A DNA stretch of 64,000 nt from Allobaileyella intestinalis. GTDB taxonomy: Bacteria > Bacillota > Clostridia > Peptostreptococcales > Anaerovoracaceae. The stretch lies in the NCBI RefSeq assembly GCF_009695865.1, contig NZ_VUNB01000001.1, forward strand, positions 186,001 through 250,000, given 5' to 3'. Under the pieces are notes generated by a model. The model saw only the letters and a program-made list of their open reading frames with translations. It did not search any database and was not told the origin of the DNA. Positions 16,206 to 24,817 of this stretch are shown piece after piece. The translations under genes were made by a program, and so were the position numbers. Every line of letters begins with the position of its first letter. Position 1 is the stretch's first letter.

Positions 16206-16910
16206 ATGAAAGAATATTATATTCTTCTGACCGTCAGGTTTGTGGCAGCTGTGGCTCTTGCGGTGATTCTTGGAAGTGGAAGCGTTGTTGCTTTTAACCA
16301 CATGCCGGCGGCCTGGTTCAGGGATGACGGAAAGCTTCCTGAAGACATAGACCAGAGGCAGCGCATAACCAGCAGCCCGTGGAAATTTGTTTTTACAGGA
16401 GTCTTCGGAGTCTGCGGCCTGTACATGGCTGTCAGGGACACTCTGCAATATGAGCTGGCAGTGATTTTTGTTCTGTTCATTGTCCTTGAAATGGCTATTT
16501 CGGACTGGAAGTACATGGTGGTTCCGGACCAGCTGAGTTTTCTGCTGGCAGTATCGGCTGTAGGCTTTACAGGCATGAATAAACAGTGGTGGGACCCTCT
16601 GGCCGGAGCAGCTGCAGGAGGGGCCCTTGGACTGGGAATACTCCTTCTGGGACATCTTGTTTACAAGAAGGATGCCATAGGAGGAGCAGACATAAAGTTC
16701 CTGGGGGCAATGGGAATGGTTACAGGGCCTCAGGGAATACTGTGGGTATTCGTTCTCACCACATTGGTAACGGCAGTTCATGGCCTGTGGCTGGTGGCTT
16801 TCAGGAAGGTCAGCCTTAAGGAGCACAAGCCCATGATGCCTTATGCTTTTGTGGGATCAGCCATATACCTGGTTATATTGTGGGATATACTGGAGGAATT
16901 TCCAATATGA
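16206..16910 (+). CDS. A24-family prepilin peptidase-like membrane protein
   Basis: 234 residues with about seven hydrophobic helices. The two aspartates of the aspartyl protease are visible: LEMAISDWKYMVVPDQLSF (first Asp in ISDWK) and GGADIKFLGAMG (second Asp in GADIK). These enzymes cleave type IV pilin-like leaders on the inner face of the membrane. The N-terminal stretch FNHMPAAWFRDDGKLP echoes PilD-type proteins, but the zinc-binding Cys pairs of the methylase domain are absent. No pilin or secretion genes lie nearby. The gene starts 2 nt after the CoA-transferase stop and its own stop overlaps the next start (ATGA). Confidence 0.85.
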   Translation: MKEYYILLTVRFVAAVALAVILGSGSVVAFNHMPAAWFRDDGKLPEDIDQRQRITSSPWKFVFTGVFGVCGLYMAVRDTLQYELAVIFVLFIVLEMAISDWKYMVVPDQLSFLLAVSAVGFTGMNKQWWDPLAGAAAGGALGLGILLLGHLVYKKDAIGGADIKFLGAMGMVTGPQGILWVFVLTTLVTAVHGLWLVAFRKVSLKEHKPMMPYAFVGSAIYLVILWDILEEFPI

Positions 16911-17743
16911 TATATATAGGATGTCACCTTTCCGTAAGTGATGGTTTCAGGGCCATGGGTGACAGAATAAGAGACCTGGGAGGAGATACCTTTGCTTTCT
17001 TCACCAGAAATCCTCGTGGGGGAAGTGGAAAAGCCTGGGAACAGGAGGACCTGGAAGGCCTGATTTCCCTTGAGAAAGAAGGGAAAATCGGAAAACTGGT
17101 GGCTCACGCGCCATATACCATGAACATCTGCTCAGACAAGGAAAAGACCAGAGAGTTTGCTGAGATGTGTTTCAGTGAAGACCTTGGAAAAATGGAAAGA
17201 CTTCCTGGAAATTATTTTAATTTCCACCCGGGAAATTTCCTGAAACAAGACAGAGACCAGTGCATGGAGAGGATTGCAGATGTTCTGAGCAGGTACATGA
17301 AACCTGATCAGACTACTACGGTGCTCCTTGAAACCATGGCAGGCAAGGGGACAGAGCTGGGAAGAACCTTCCGGGAACTGTCAGAGATAATCAACTATGT
17401 GGATCCTGCTGTAAGAAACAGGCTTGGAGTCTGTCTGGACACTTGCCATGTTTGGGACGGCGGATATGATATTGCCGGTGACCTTGATGGGGTGCTGGAC
17501 GAATTCCAGGGAATCATAGGACTTGACCGGCTGAAGGCTGTTCACCTCAACGATTCCCTGAATGACCTGGGGGCACATAAAGACAGACACGCCCGCCTCG
17601 GTGAAGGAAAAATCGGACTGGAAACCCTGAAGGCCGTAGTCACTCATCCGGCCCTTCAGGATAAACCCTTCATACTTGAAACTCCAAATGATATGGACGG
17701 CTACAGAAGGGAGATAGCCCTGGTGAGGCAGTGGATGGTATAA
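16907..17743 (+). CDS. nfo: Deoxyribonuclease IV (endonuclease IV, AP endonuclease)
   Basis: 278 residues from the ATG at 16907, overlapping the previous stop by 4 bases (ATGA) with GGAGG ten bases upstream. Cuts DNA 5' to abasic sites in base excision repair. Zinc ligands of the TIM barrel are visible in order: HLSV, HAPYTMN, NFHPG, LLETMAG, LDTCHVWDGGYD, HLNDS with DRHARLGEG, and ETPND. Length is normal for the family. It is the last gene in the rRNA methyltransferase/CoA-transferase/peptidase chain. Confidence 0.95.
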   Translation: MIYIGCHLSVSDGFRAMGDRIRDLGGDTFAFFTRNPRGGSGKAWEQEDLEGLISLEKEGKIGKLVAHAPYTMNICSDKEKTREFAEMCFSEDLGKMERLPGNYFNFHPGNFLKQDRDQCMERIADVLSRYMKPDQTTTVLLETMAGKGTELGRTFRELSEIINYVDPAVRNRLGVCLDTCHVWDGGYDIAGDLDGVLDEFQGIIGLDRLKAVHLNDSLNDLGAHKDRHARLGEGKIGLETLKAVVTHPALQDKPFILETPNDMDGYRREIALVRQWMV

Positions 17744-17833
17744 ACTGAAGTCATATGAGCTGCCGGCTCGCCAGCGTTGTTTCGCTGAAACACCCGGGAG
17801 ACATACTGGAGTTTCGGAATTCGATAAAGATCA

Positions 17834-18514
17834 ATGAAATACAAAGAAATTTTAAAAGGAAAATTCATCAGCAGGCCTAACAGATTCGTTGCCCACGTTG
17901 ATATTGGCGGCGAGGACACCGTCGTGCATGTGAAAAATACAGGGCGGTGCAGGGAGCTGCTGGAGCCGGGAAATACGGTTATTCTCAGCCATTCGGACAA
18001 TCCGGGAAGAAAGACGGCCTATGATCTTGTGGCAGTATACAGGAAGGACGGCAGGCTGATAAACATGGACAGCCAGGCACCAAACAAGGTGGTGGGAGAG
18101 TGGCTTCAGAGCCTTGGATGTTTTGAAATAATCAGGCCGGAATATACCATAGGTGATTCCCGGTTTGATTTTTATATGGAAAAAGGGGGTCAGCCCTACT
18201 TGCTGGAGGTAAAGGGATGCACGCTCATCAGAGGGAACGTGGGGTATTTTCCTGATGCGCCAACGGAGAGAGGTGTGAAGCATCTGCGGGAGCTGGCGGC
18301 TCTTACGGAAAAAGGTTTTCGCTGCAGTGTGGCTTTTGTGATCCAGACCAATGGGATCTCTGAGGTCAGGCCCAACAGGGATACACATCCGGAGTTCGGA
18401 ATTGCTCTGGACGAAGCTGTGAAGGCAGGAGTGAAAAAACTGGACCTGCAGTGCCATGTTTCGGAAGATGGTTTTTGTATTAGTATTGATGCAAAGGAAG
18501 ACCTTTTATATTAA
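17834..18514 (+). CDS. sfsA: SfsA family DNA/RNA nuclease-like protein
   Basis: 226 residues, usual length. The N-terminal OB-like part has GKFISRPNRFVAHVDI and HVKNTGRCRELLEPG. The PD-(D/E)XK-like core has RFDFYME, YLLEVKGCTLI, FPDAPTERGVKHLRELA and HPEFGIALDEAVKAGV. SfsA was first linked to maltose gene expression in E. coli, and the fold suggests nuclease or nucleic-acid binding activity. Only a weak ribosome site (AAAGATC) precedes the ATG. The 90-bp gap after nfo holds no terminator, so it may share that transcript. Confidence 0.93.
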   Translation: MKYKEILKGKFISRPNRFVAHVDIGGEDTVVHVKNTGRCRELLEPGNTVILSHSDNPGRKTAYDLVAVYRKDGRLINMDSQAPNKVVGEWLQSLGCFEIIRPEYTIGDSRFDFYMEKGGQPYLLEVKGCTLIRGNVGYFPDAPTERGVKHLRELAALTEKGFRCSVAFVIQTNGISEVRPNRDTHPEFGIALDEAVKAGVKKLDLQCHVSEDGFCISIDAKEDLLY

Positions 18515-18621
18515 TATAATACCTATGATCTTGTAGTATTTTAAGTCTGATCACGTTTGAGTTCATTTGGACGGCAGCAGCTTTGACCAGAGAGCATGTT
18601 ATTCAGGAAAGGAACAGATAA

Positions 18622-19380
18622 ATGGCAATTCAGAGTAAAGAAGTTCTTACGGATGACGGAAGACAGTATCATATTCATGTGAAAAAAGGAGAAATCGGCA
18701 AGTACGTGATTCTGCCAGGAGATCCTTTCCGGACGGATATAATCGCTGAATATCTGGACAATCCGGTTCTTGTGGCTCATAACAGAGAACACAAAACCTG
18801 GACAGGAACTCTGGACGGAGAGAAGGTTTCAGTTACAAGTACCGGAATGGGCGGAGGTTCTGCAGCAATTGCAGTTGAGGAGCTGATTCACGCAGGAGCA
18901 GAGGTGCTGATTCGTGTGGGGACATGTGGCTCTATTTGCAAGGAAAGCTGGGACCCTAAATACGACGGTTGTGTTGTTACTGGAGCAGTACGACAGGAGG
19001 GTACTACATTGCACTATGTTCCTGTTGAATATCCAGCAATTCCGGACAGAGATGTTACAAGCGCCTTGTCTCAAGCTGTTGCTGAAAGAGGATATGATTT
19101 TACAGAGGGAATAGCTCAGTCTAAGGATTCTTTCTATGGTCAGCATGATCCTGAGAGCATGCCAAACAGCGACTACCTGGATTCACGGTGGAAGGCCTGG
19201 GAGAAGGCTGGAGTAATGGCCTCGGAAATGGAATGTGCGGCAGTGTTTGTCGTTTCCATGATAAGAGGCGCAAAGGCAGGAGCTGTGCTTGCGTACAGAC
19301 AGATGAACGAGCATACGCTTAATGTCGTTATTGATGCAGTAAAGATACTTATTGAAAAAGACAGGGAGAACAGCAAGTAG
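18622..19380 (+). CDS. udp: Uridine phosphorylase (NP-I family)
   Basis: 252 residues. Splits uridine (and often deoxyuridine) with phosphate to uracil and ribose-1-phosphate in pyrimidine salvage. Family motifs: VILPGDPFRTDIIAEYLDNP (phosphate site), TSTGMGGGSAAIAVEEL, LIRVGTCGSI and MASEMECAAVFV (nucleoside and ribose sites). A ribosome site AGGAAAGGAACAG precedes the ATG. A strong terminator follows at 19402, so this gene ends its transcript. Confidence 0.93.
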   Translation: MAIQSKEVLTDDGRQYHIHVKKGEIGKYVILPGDPFRTDIIAEYLDNPVLVAHNREHKTWTGTLDGEKVSVTSTGMGGGSAAIAVEELIHAGAEVLIRVGTCGSICKESWDPKYDGCVVTGAVRQEGTTLHYVPVEYPAIPDRDVTSALSQAVAERGYDFTEGIAQSKDSFYGQHDPESMPNSDYLDSRWKAWEKAGVMASEMECAAVFVVSMIRGAKAGAVLAYRQMNEHTLNVVIDAVKILIEKDRENSK

Positions 19381-19401
19381 GCAACTGGTAAAGGACTTTA
19401 C

Positions 19402-19443
19402 AACCGCTTTAACCATTGAAAGATCAAGGCTGAAGCGGTTTTT
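19402..19443 (+). terminator. Terminator of udp
   Basis: AACCGCTT (19402-19409) pairs with AAGCGGTT (19433-19440), followed by TTT. The 23-nt loop is long. Confidence 0.7.
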
Positions 19444-19593
19444 GCTTGCTGGAATTCCTGCTGAAAGTACCTGCCGGGTACTATACATGATCTGATATAA
19501 ATATTATGATAATTGTACCTGATTGTGACTTGCAATCTGGATCTTTACCAGAGGGATTACGATTATCCTCTGATTTCAAAGAAGGGAGAAGCC

Positions 19594-21522
19594 ATGGGAT
19601 CAGGAAGAAAAAGAATACATGGGGTGGTTACTGCATTAATGGCGATTATGCTGGTAGCGGGGGTTTTCGCCATGCCTCATAAAGTAAATGGGGATTCAAT
19701 CAACTACACCACTGAGAATTACGATGTAAAAGTAAAGGTAAATAAGGATTATACATACGATTATACTGAAACCATAACTGTAAACTTTACGGATGCAAGC
19801 CACGGAATATACAGAGACATTCCAATGGACGGCAGTTACAGAATCAAAGACATCCGGGTGGAGGGAGCCAACTTTGACGTTAATAAGCAGGATGGACATA
19901 AAATAATCCGCATTGGTGATGCAGACAGATATGTTACCGGAAGGAAGACATATACCATTAAGTACACTCTGGCCAATATTGAAAGAAGCGGAAAGCCAGC
20001 GGATATTTATGCAGACGTTCTCCCTTCTGGCTGGAACACTCCCATAGACCATGCCTCTGTAACGATGTACCTTCCTTCAGACTTGAAGCTCAAGGGAGTG
20101 AAGGTGTACGCAGGAGGATATGGCAGCGACAGAGAACAGAAAGCTGACTGGAACTACGACAAGTATTACAACACTATAACTTTTGAAAAGAATAATATTC
20201 CCTCAAGGTCAGGAGTTACCTTCCTTGCAGGAATTCCCGATGGTTACTGGGTTGACGCTCTCAGCATAGACTGGGTGAACAAGCTGGCTATGGGGCTGGC
20301 AGCTCTGGGAATTGCCGTCATTCTGATACTTCGTCTCAAGGCAGGCAAAAGCCCGGAATTTGCCGAGACTGTGGAATTTTATCCACCTGAGGACATGAAT
20401 CCTGTTCAGCTGGGATATGTTATAGATAATAATGTGGACACCAGGGACATAACCGCCATGTTTTTCTATATGGCCCACAAAGGCTATATTAAGATCAATC
20501 AGGTCTCTAAGAAAAAATTCATGTTCGAGAAGGTGGCAGACGTTCCGGCTGAAGAGGACAAAAGCACTCAGCGGCTTTTCCGGGGGCTGTTCACATCAAA
20601 GGCAGACCTGAAACCGGCAGGTTACAGTGTTACCATGGAAGAGGCCGGCGACAGACTGGGCAATGCCTATGAGACAATAAAAAGCCACGTAGAATCATAT
20701 TATACTGGTGATAAAGCCCTGTTCACAAAGTCCTCGGAGAATGCAGCAATGCTGGGAAGCGGTTTGTTTTTCCTGATAACTGCAGCTGTATCCATTCTGT
20801 TTATGTACAGAAATACGGCGGCCTCTGATGGATTTATGCTTCTGGGAATGATTGGCTTGTTTGCAGCAGTTGTGCTTACAGGACTGATGCTGAAGTTCAG
20901 GAAAGTTTATGAATACCGGTTCAGCAGGAAAGGAGCCAAAACAGCATCAAAAATTGGAATCTGGGCAGTTGTATACTTAATTGCCTGCGCAGTTTTCATA
21001 GCAATAGCGGGAAACAACGCTGAAACAGGTCTGGACCGTATAACAAACTGGTTTATCTTTGCCTTCCTGATTGTTTATCCAGTTTGTATAATGGGAATGA
21101 AGACCAGGACAAAGTGGAGCGCCAAGACCATGGCCCAGATCCTGGGATTCAGGAACTTCATAAAATCCGCCGAACTGCCGAAGCTCAATGCTCTGGTAGA
21201 AGAAGACCCGGATTATTTTTACAATATTCTGCCATATGCCTATGTAATGGGACTTACTAATGTGTGGGCAAAGAAGTTCGAACAGATCAAAATCAACAGA
21301 CCGGAATGGTTTACTTCTTATGATGTGACCACATTTGCGGTAATGGATGCCATGAGAATGAACCACCTTATGGACACTATGTACAGATCTGCAGCTGCCA
21401 CCATTGTTACTTCCAGCGATAAAGGAGGCGGAGGCTGGGGATCCTTTGGCGGAGGCGGAGGATTTTCCGGCGGAGGCTTCTCTGGCGGCGGATCCGGCGG
21501 CGGCGGTGGCGGCGCCTGGTAA
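19594..21522 (+). CDS. DUF2207 (YciQ-like) membrane protein with glycine-rich tail
   Basis: 642 residues from the ATG at 19594 (GGGAG upstream); the frame is open 27 codons further but those lack homology. An N-terminal signal/anchor helix is followed by an extracytoplasmic beta-rich domain (about 40-230, with YDYTETITVNFTDASHGIYR then DIP, the DUF2207 mark). Next come a membrane helix (about 240), a cytoplasmic linker and about four further helices. A Gly/Ser-rich tail (GGGGGFSGGGFSGGGSGGGG) ends the protein. Function is unknown. The gene is followed 68 bp later by lemA; DUF2207 and LemA genes are paired in many bacteria, and the two probably act together at the membrane. Confidence 0.9.
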   Translation: MGSGRKRIHGVVTALMAIMLVAGVFAMPHKVNGDSINYTTENYDVKVKVNKDYTYDYTETITVNFTDASHGIYRDIPMDGSYRIKDIRVEGANFDVNKQDGHKIIRIGDADRYVTGRKTYTIKYTLANIERSGKPADIYADVLPSGWNTPIDHASVTMYLPSDLKLKGVKVYAGGYGSDREQKADWNYDKYYNTITFEKNNIPSRSGVTFLAGIPDGYWVDALSIDWVNKLAMGLAALGIAVILILRLKAGKSPEFAETVEFYPPEDMNPVQLGYVIDNNVDTRDITAMFFYMAHKGYIKINQVSKKKFMFEKVADVPAEEDKSTQRLFRGLFTSKADLKPAGYSVTMEEAGDRLGNAYETIKSHVESYYTGDKALFTKSSENAAMLGSGLFFLITAAVSILFMYRNTAASDGFMLLGMIGLFAAVVLTGLMLKFRKVYEYRFSRKGAKTASKIGIWAVVYLIACAVFIAIAGNNAETGLDRITNWFIFAFLIVYPVCIMGMKTRTKWSAKTMAQILGFRNFIKSAELPKLNALVEEDPDYFYNILPYAYVMGLTNVWAKKFEQIKINRPEWFTSYDVTTFAVMDAMRMNHLMDTMYRSAAATIVTSSDKGGGGWGSFGGGGGFSGGGFSGGGSGGGGGGAW

Positions 21523-21590
21523 CACCCTTCATAATGGCAATAAATTAATCATAGGAAATATCTGTATTAAGTTATGAGAAAGGAGCACCT

Positions 21591-22151
21591 ATGAACATAA
21601 CACTGATTATAATTATTGCGGTTATCCTGCTTCTGGTGATCATGATAATCACCATGTACAACGGTTTCGTAAAAGCAGGAAACGACTGCGAAGAAGCTTT
21701 TTCAACAATGGATGTTTATCTGAAGAAGAGATTTGATCTCATTCCTAACCTTGTTGAGACCGTAAAAGGATATGCAGCCCACGAGAAAGAAACTCTCAGC
21801 GCTGTAGTTGCCGCCAGATCTGCTGTCAGCAGCTCGTCAACAACGGAAGAAAAGCTGGCCAACGAAAACGTCCTGTCAGGAACCCTCCGTTCCTTGTTTG
21901 CAGTGGCAGAAGCATATCCGGATCTGAAAGCCAACACCAATTTCCAGGAACTGATGGCTCAGCTGAAGAAGGTGGAAGAGGACATTGCCAACTCAAGAAA
22001 GTACTACAACGCAGTTGTAAAGAAGTACAACATCAAGGTTCAGGCCTTCCCTACAAACATAATTGCTGCAATGTTCCACTATGAGAAAAAGCCTATGTTC
22101 GAAACGGACCAGACCAGCAGAGAGAACGTAAAGGTCAGCTTCGGCGCATAG
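21591..22151 (+). CDS. lemA: LemA family membrane protein
   Basis: 186 residues. One N-terminal membrane helix (about 5-25) with a short outside N-terminus, then a long helical bundle containing the LemA signature NDCEEAFSTMDVYLKKRFDL followed by IPNLVETVKGYAAHEKETL, and ANTNFQELMAQLKKVEEDIANSRKYYN. Molecular role unknown; the family often travels with DUF2207 or TPM proteins. AGAAAGGAGCACCT precedes the ATG. A long two-part hairpin at 22184 ends the transcript. Confidence 0.93.
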   Translation: MNITLIIIIAVILLLVIMIITMYNGFVKAGNDCEEAFSTMDVYLKKRFDLIPNLVETVKGYAAHEKETLSAVVAARSAVSSSSTTEEKLANENVLSGTLRSLFAVAEAYPDLKANTNFQELMAQLKKVEEDIANSRKYYNAVVKKYNIKVQAFPTNIIAAMFHYEKKPMFETDQTSRENVKVSFGA

Positions 22152-22183
22152 ACTTATTACAGACAAGAGAATACAGACAAGTA

Positions 22184-22252
22184 AAAAAGTGACTGTCCAG
22201 TGTGAGCCTGCCCGGAAATTCCGGGGGCAGGCTGAGGGACAGTCACTTTTTC
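22184..22252. terminator. Bidirectional terminator between lemA and the corrinoid methyltransferase gene
   Basis: AAAAGTGACTGTCC (22185-22198) pairs perfectly with GGACAGTCACTTTT (22237-22250), and an inner AGCCTGCC/GGCAGGCT stem extends it. T-runs lie on both sides, so it can serve both converging genes. Confidence 0.9.
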
Positions 22253-22253
22253 T

Positions 22254-24020
22254 TTATTGCAGCATTGCGGCAGCAGCTCTGGCTGCTGAGGCTGCATCAA
22301 CTGTGTATCGGTCAGCTCCAATCTCATCACAATATTCCTGAGTGGTAGGAGCCCCTCCAATCATTACCTTCACATGATCCATATCAGGACTTTTCCTTAC
22401 AAGATCCACCACTTTTCTCATTTCGTCCATTGTAGTGGTCAGCATTGCAGAACAACAGATCAGCTGGGCGTTGTTTTCTCTGGCCGATTCCACAAACTCC
22501 TCTGCAGATACATCTGTTCCCAGATCTACAACGTGAATGCCCTGACCTTCCAGCATGATCTTCACCAGGTTTTTGCCAATGTCGTGAAGATCTCCCTTTA
22601 CGGTGCCTATTACCGCAGTGCCCAGAGAATTGTCAGAAGGACCTGCAGTGAGAAGAGGCTTCAGAATATCCGTAGCAGCATTCATGCACTGGGCAGCCAT
22701 CAGCATTTCAGGTACAAAAACCTTTCCTGCTGTGAAATCTTCTCCCACAAGGGTCATTCCGGAAATCAGTCCCCTTGAAAGAATAGTATCTGCAGGCAGT
22801 TCGTTTTCAAGGGCCTTCCTGGTAAGATCAGTTACCCTGGATTTTTTCCCGTCCTGGAGAGCCATAGAAATGGCAGACAGAAGTTCCTCAGGTTTTCCTG
22901 AAAAATCCTCCCCAGACTGGAGGCTGCTTTCAGTATTGCCAATTGCTGCACCGGCCTCACCCTGACCGCCGGATGCTGCATCATTGGGCTTCTGCCTCTT
23001 TACAGAGGCTTCCTGTAAGTAGTGGGGCAGGTGGAGTTTGTTGTTGTATTCATCTATGGTTCTATCTATTACCGGATCCACGTGATGGAATACAGCTCCT
23101 GCCAGGCCGTAGGTGATACAAGGAATAAAGTGGCCAAGAGGGCAGCACTCTTCAAGAACAGAGGAAACATACTTGTGAATCTCCTCTTCTGTGGAGTCTT
23201 CCCTGTCAACAGCCGCACCAATTCCGCCCATCAGCACCATTTTTCCATTAAGACGGCGCAGCTGCTCTGGAATATTGTTCTCCGGCAGTGCTCCCTGCCA
23301 CACCTGGATTCCTATTTCCGCCATATCGTCAAGAATGGGAACCAAGTAAGAGTCGGCGTGATGTATGGTAATCACTCCTCTCGAACGAATGTATCCGTAA
23401 AACTGACGGTACGGTTCTTTGAAAAATTTCCTCCACATTTCAGGCTTGAAGAACAGCGCATCCTTAGTGCCCCAGTCATCGTGGGATAGTATGGCGTCGG
23501 GATGGAGGTTGTCAATCAGGATTTCTGCCTGTTTCAGCCGGTACTGGAGAATGTAGTCTATCAGCTGGTGCATCTCATCCGGATACTCATAGAGATAGGT
23601 GAGAGAATCGGTGAATGGTATGAGAAAATGGCATTGCTCGAAAATGCCTGTTCCCATGAAGGCTGTAAGGAGCCTGTTCCCATGGGGGTCTATGGCTGCA
23701 GCTTTCTGGCGGCATTTTTCCCAGTCGCCGTTTATGCATTCATCCAGGTCTGGTGCCACAGCATAGTCTCTCCAGTGGGTGATGTCTTTAATTACCTTTG
23801 TTTCATCTGTGACGAAAGGAATGGTGCCGGGAGCGTCTTCTGGAAAATCAATTAATGTGCCCCAGCGGTCCTTTGTCATCTTTCCACGCACCCTGTTTCC
23901 GTGAAGATATGCGTTTACTGGGTCGTAGAGGACGACGTTCAGGGCTTCGTACTGTTTAAGTGCCCGTTCCGGCCGTCCGTCCTTCTTCAGGAGTTCAATG
24001 AAAATATCCTTTGGCTTCAT
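22254..24020 (-). CDS. Fused URO-D-type corrinoid methyltransferase + cobalamin-binding protein (CmuA-like layout)
   Basis: 588 residues. Residues 1 to about 335 form a uroporphyrinogen-decarboxylase-like methyltransferase barrel (MtaA/MtbA/CmuA superfamily), with IPFTDSLTYLYEYPDEM, HDDWGTKDALFFKPEMW and ITIHHADSYLVPILDDMAEI. A linker (335-375) rich in Gly/Ala/Asn follows. Residues 376-588 are a corrinoid protein: a helical cap (VGEDFTAGKVFVPEMLMAAQ) and the Rossmann domain with DLHDIGKNLV (cobalt-ligand His479), a SAML segment and GGAPTT. Most such systems keep the two parts on separate genes; CmuA is the known fused form. It should move a methyl group onto its own corrinoid and on to an acceptor. 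Substrate unknown. Downstream of a DUF2284 gene on the same strand. Confidence 0.88.
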   Translation of the reverse strand: MKPKDIFIELLKKDGRPERALKQYEALNVVLYDPVNAYLHGNRVRGKMTKDRWGTLIDFPEDAPGTIPFVTDETKVIKDITHWRDYAVAPDLDECINGDWEKCRQKAAAIDPHGNRLLTAFMGTGIFEQCHFLIPFTDSLTYLYEYPDEMHQLIDYILQYRLKQAEILIDNLHPDAILSHDDWGTKDALFFKPEMWRKFFKEPYRQFYGYIRSRGVITIHHADSYLVPILDDMAEIGIQVWQGALPENNIPEQLRRLNGKMVLMGGIGAAVDREDSTEEEIHKYVSSVLEECCPLGHFIPCITYGLAGAVFHHVDPVIDRTIDEYNNKLHLPHYLQEASVKRQKPNDAASGGQGEAGAAIGNTESSLQSGEDFSGKPEELLSAISMALQDGKKSRVTDLTRKALENELPADTILSRGLISGMTLVGEDFTAGKVFVPEMLMAAQCMNAATDILKPLLTAGPSDNSLGTAVIGTVKGDLHDIGKNLVKIMLEGQGIHVVDLGTDVSAEEFVESARENNAQLICCSAMLTTTMDEMRKVVDLVRKSPDMDHVKVMIGGAPTTQEYCDEIGADRYTVDAASAARAAAAMLQ

Positions 24021-24115
24021 AGTCCCTTACCTTTCTTTATCTTTTCTCTAGTGAAGTGAAAAATGTCTTCCCGGTTATATGGCCCTGCTTTATTTGTCCC
24101 CGTAAGCAGTAACCT

Positions 24116-24649
24116 TCAGATCAGAACACAGGATGTATATGTTATGGTTTGCTCACCGTAGTTATACTTCATTCCAGAATCCCGGCAGACATCGTTGATA
24201 ACAAGACCGCAGGCCTCCATTGAAGGAAAGGCTCTGTCCGGGAACCGGCATGGCTTGTCAGGATAAGTGCATTTCTGGCAGATGGTACAGGATCCGGCTG
24301 ACATAGGCATGGATTCTGGAAAAATAATTCTGGCCTGTCGGGACAGAACGGCAAAGCGGTCTTTGTGCTTCTTCTCTGCGGCCAGCATGGTTTTAACTTC
24401 AAAATCGTTTTTCAATTTTTCCGTGGTCTGCACCAGTATTCCACCAGTAAATTTTGAAATTTTCTGCTGGAGATACTCCAGGGACCCGCATCCCGGAGGA
24501 CAGGTCCAGCAGTGGCCGTATCTCCTGCATGTGCCTGATGCGCACATGTCCCTGACCTCAGGCCTCAGAACCAGGGCATCGGTATTCAGTATTCCAGTAT
24601 GCTCGAAACCTGCCTGCTGGGCCAGTTCAAGCAATCTGTCCTCTCTCAC
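24116..24649 (-). CDS. DUF2284 cysteine-rich (putative metal-binding) protein
   Basis: About 177 residues from the GTG at 24649, which has AAGGGGG about six bases upstream; an ATG at 24673 or TTG at 24679 are alternatives without a ribosome site. Cysteines cluster as CASGTCRRYGHCWTCPPGCG and SCTICQKCTYPDKPC, then two more near the end (ACGLV, VCRDSG). This layout suggests Fe-S clusters. DUF2284 genes often accompany corrinoid methyltransferases, and here the gene lies 95 bp upstream of one on the same strand. A role in keeping the corrinoid reduced is possible but inferred. Confidence 0.8.
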   Translation of the reverse strand: MREDRLLELAQQAGFEHTGILNTDALVLRPEVRDMCASGTCRRYGHCWTCPPGCGSLEYLQQKISKFTGGILVQTTEKLKNDFEVKTMLAAEKKHKDRFAVLSRQARIIFPESMPMSAGSCTICQKCTYPDKPCRFPDRAFPSMEACGLVINDVCRDSGMKYNYGEQTITYTSCVLI

Positions 24650-24740
24650 AGCAGCCCCCTTCCCTGATCTCATGGGCAAAACATCAGTAAAATAGCAGAT
24701 ACAACATTAAAATATTAGTTGAAATTGAACGATAAATATG

Positions 24741-24769
24741 TTGCAATTATACAATAATATATATAATAA
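24741..24769 (+). promoter_or_regulatory. Candidate promoter of the corrinoid-reactivation/homocysteine methyltransferase operon
   Basis: TTGCAA (24741-24746) with TAATAA at 24764-24769 (17-bp spacer), or TATAAT at 24762-24767 (15 bp). It lies in a very AT-rich divergent region. CAATTAT on the left and ATAATTG on the right form an inverted repeat around it. Confidence 0.4.
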
Positions 24770-24817
24770 TTGTTTGAATTACACGAATTAGTTCGATTAT
24801 ATGAGAGGGAAAATTCT

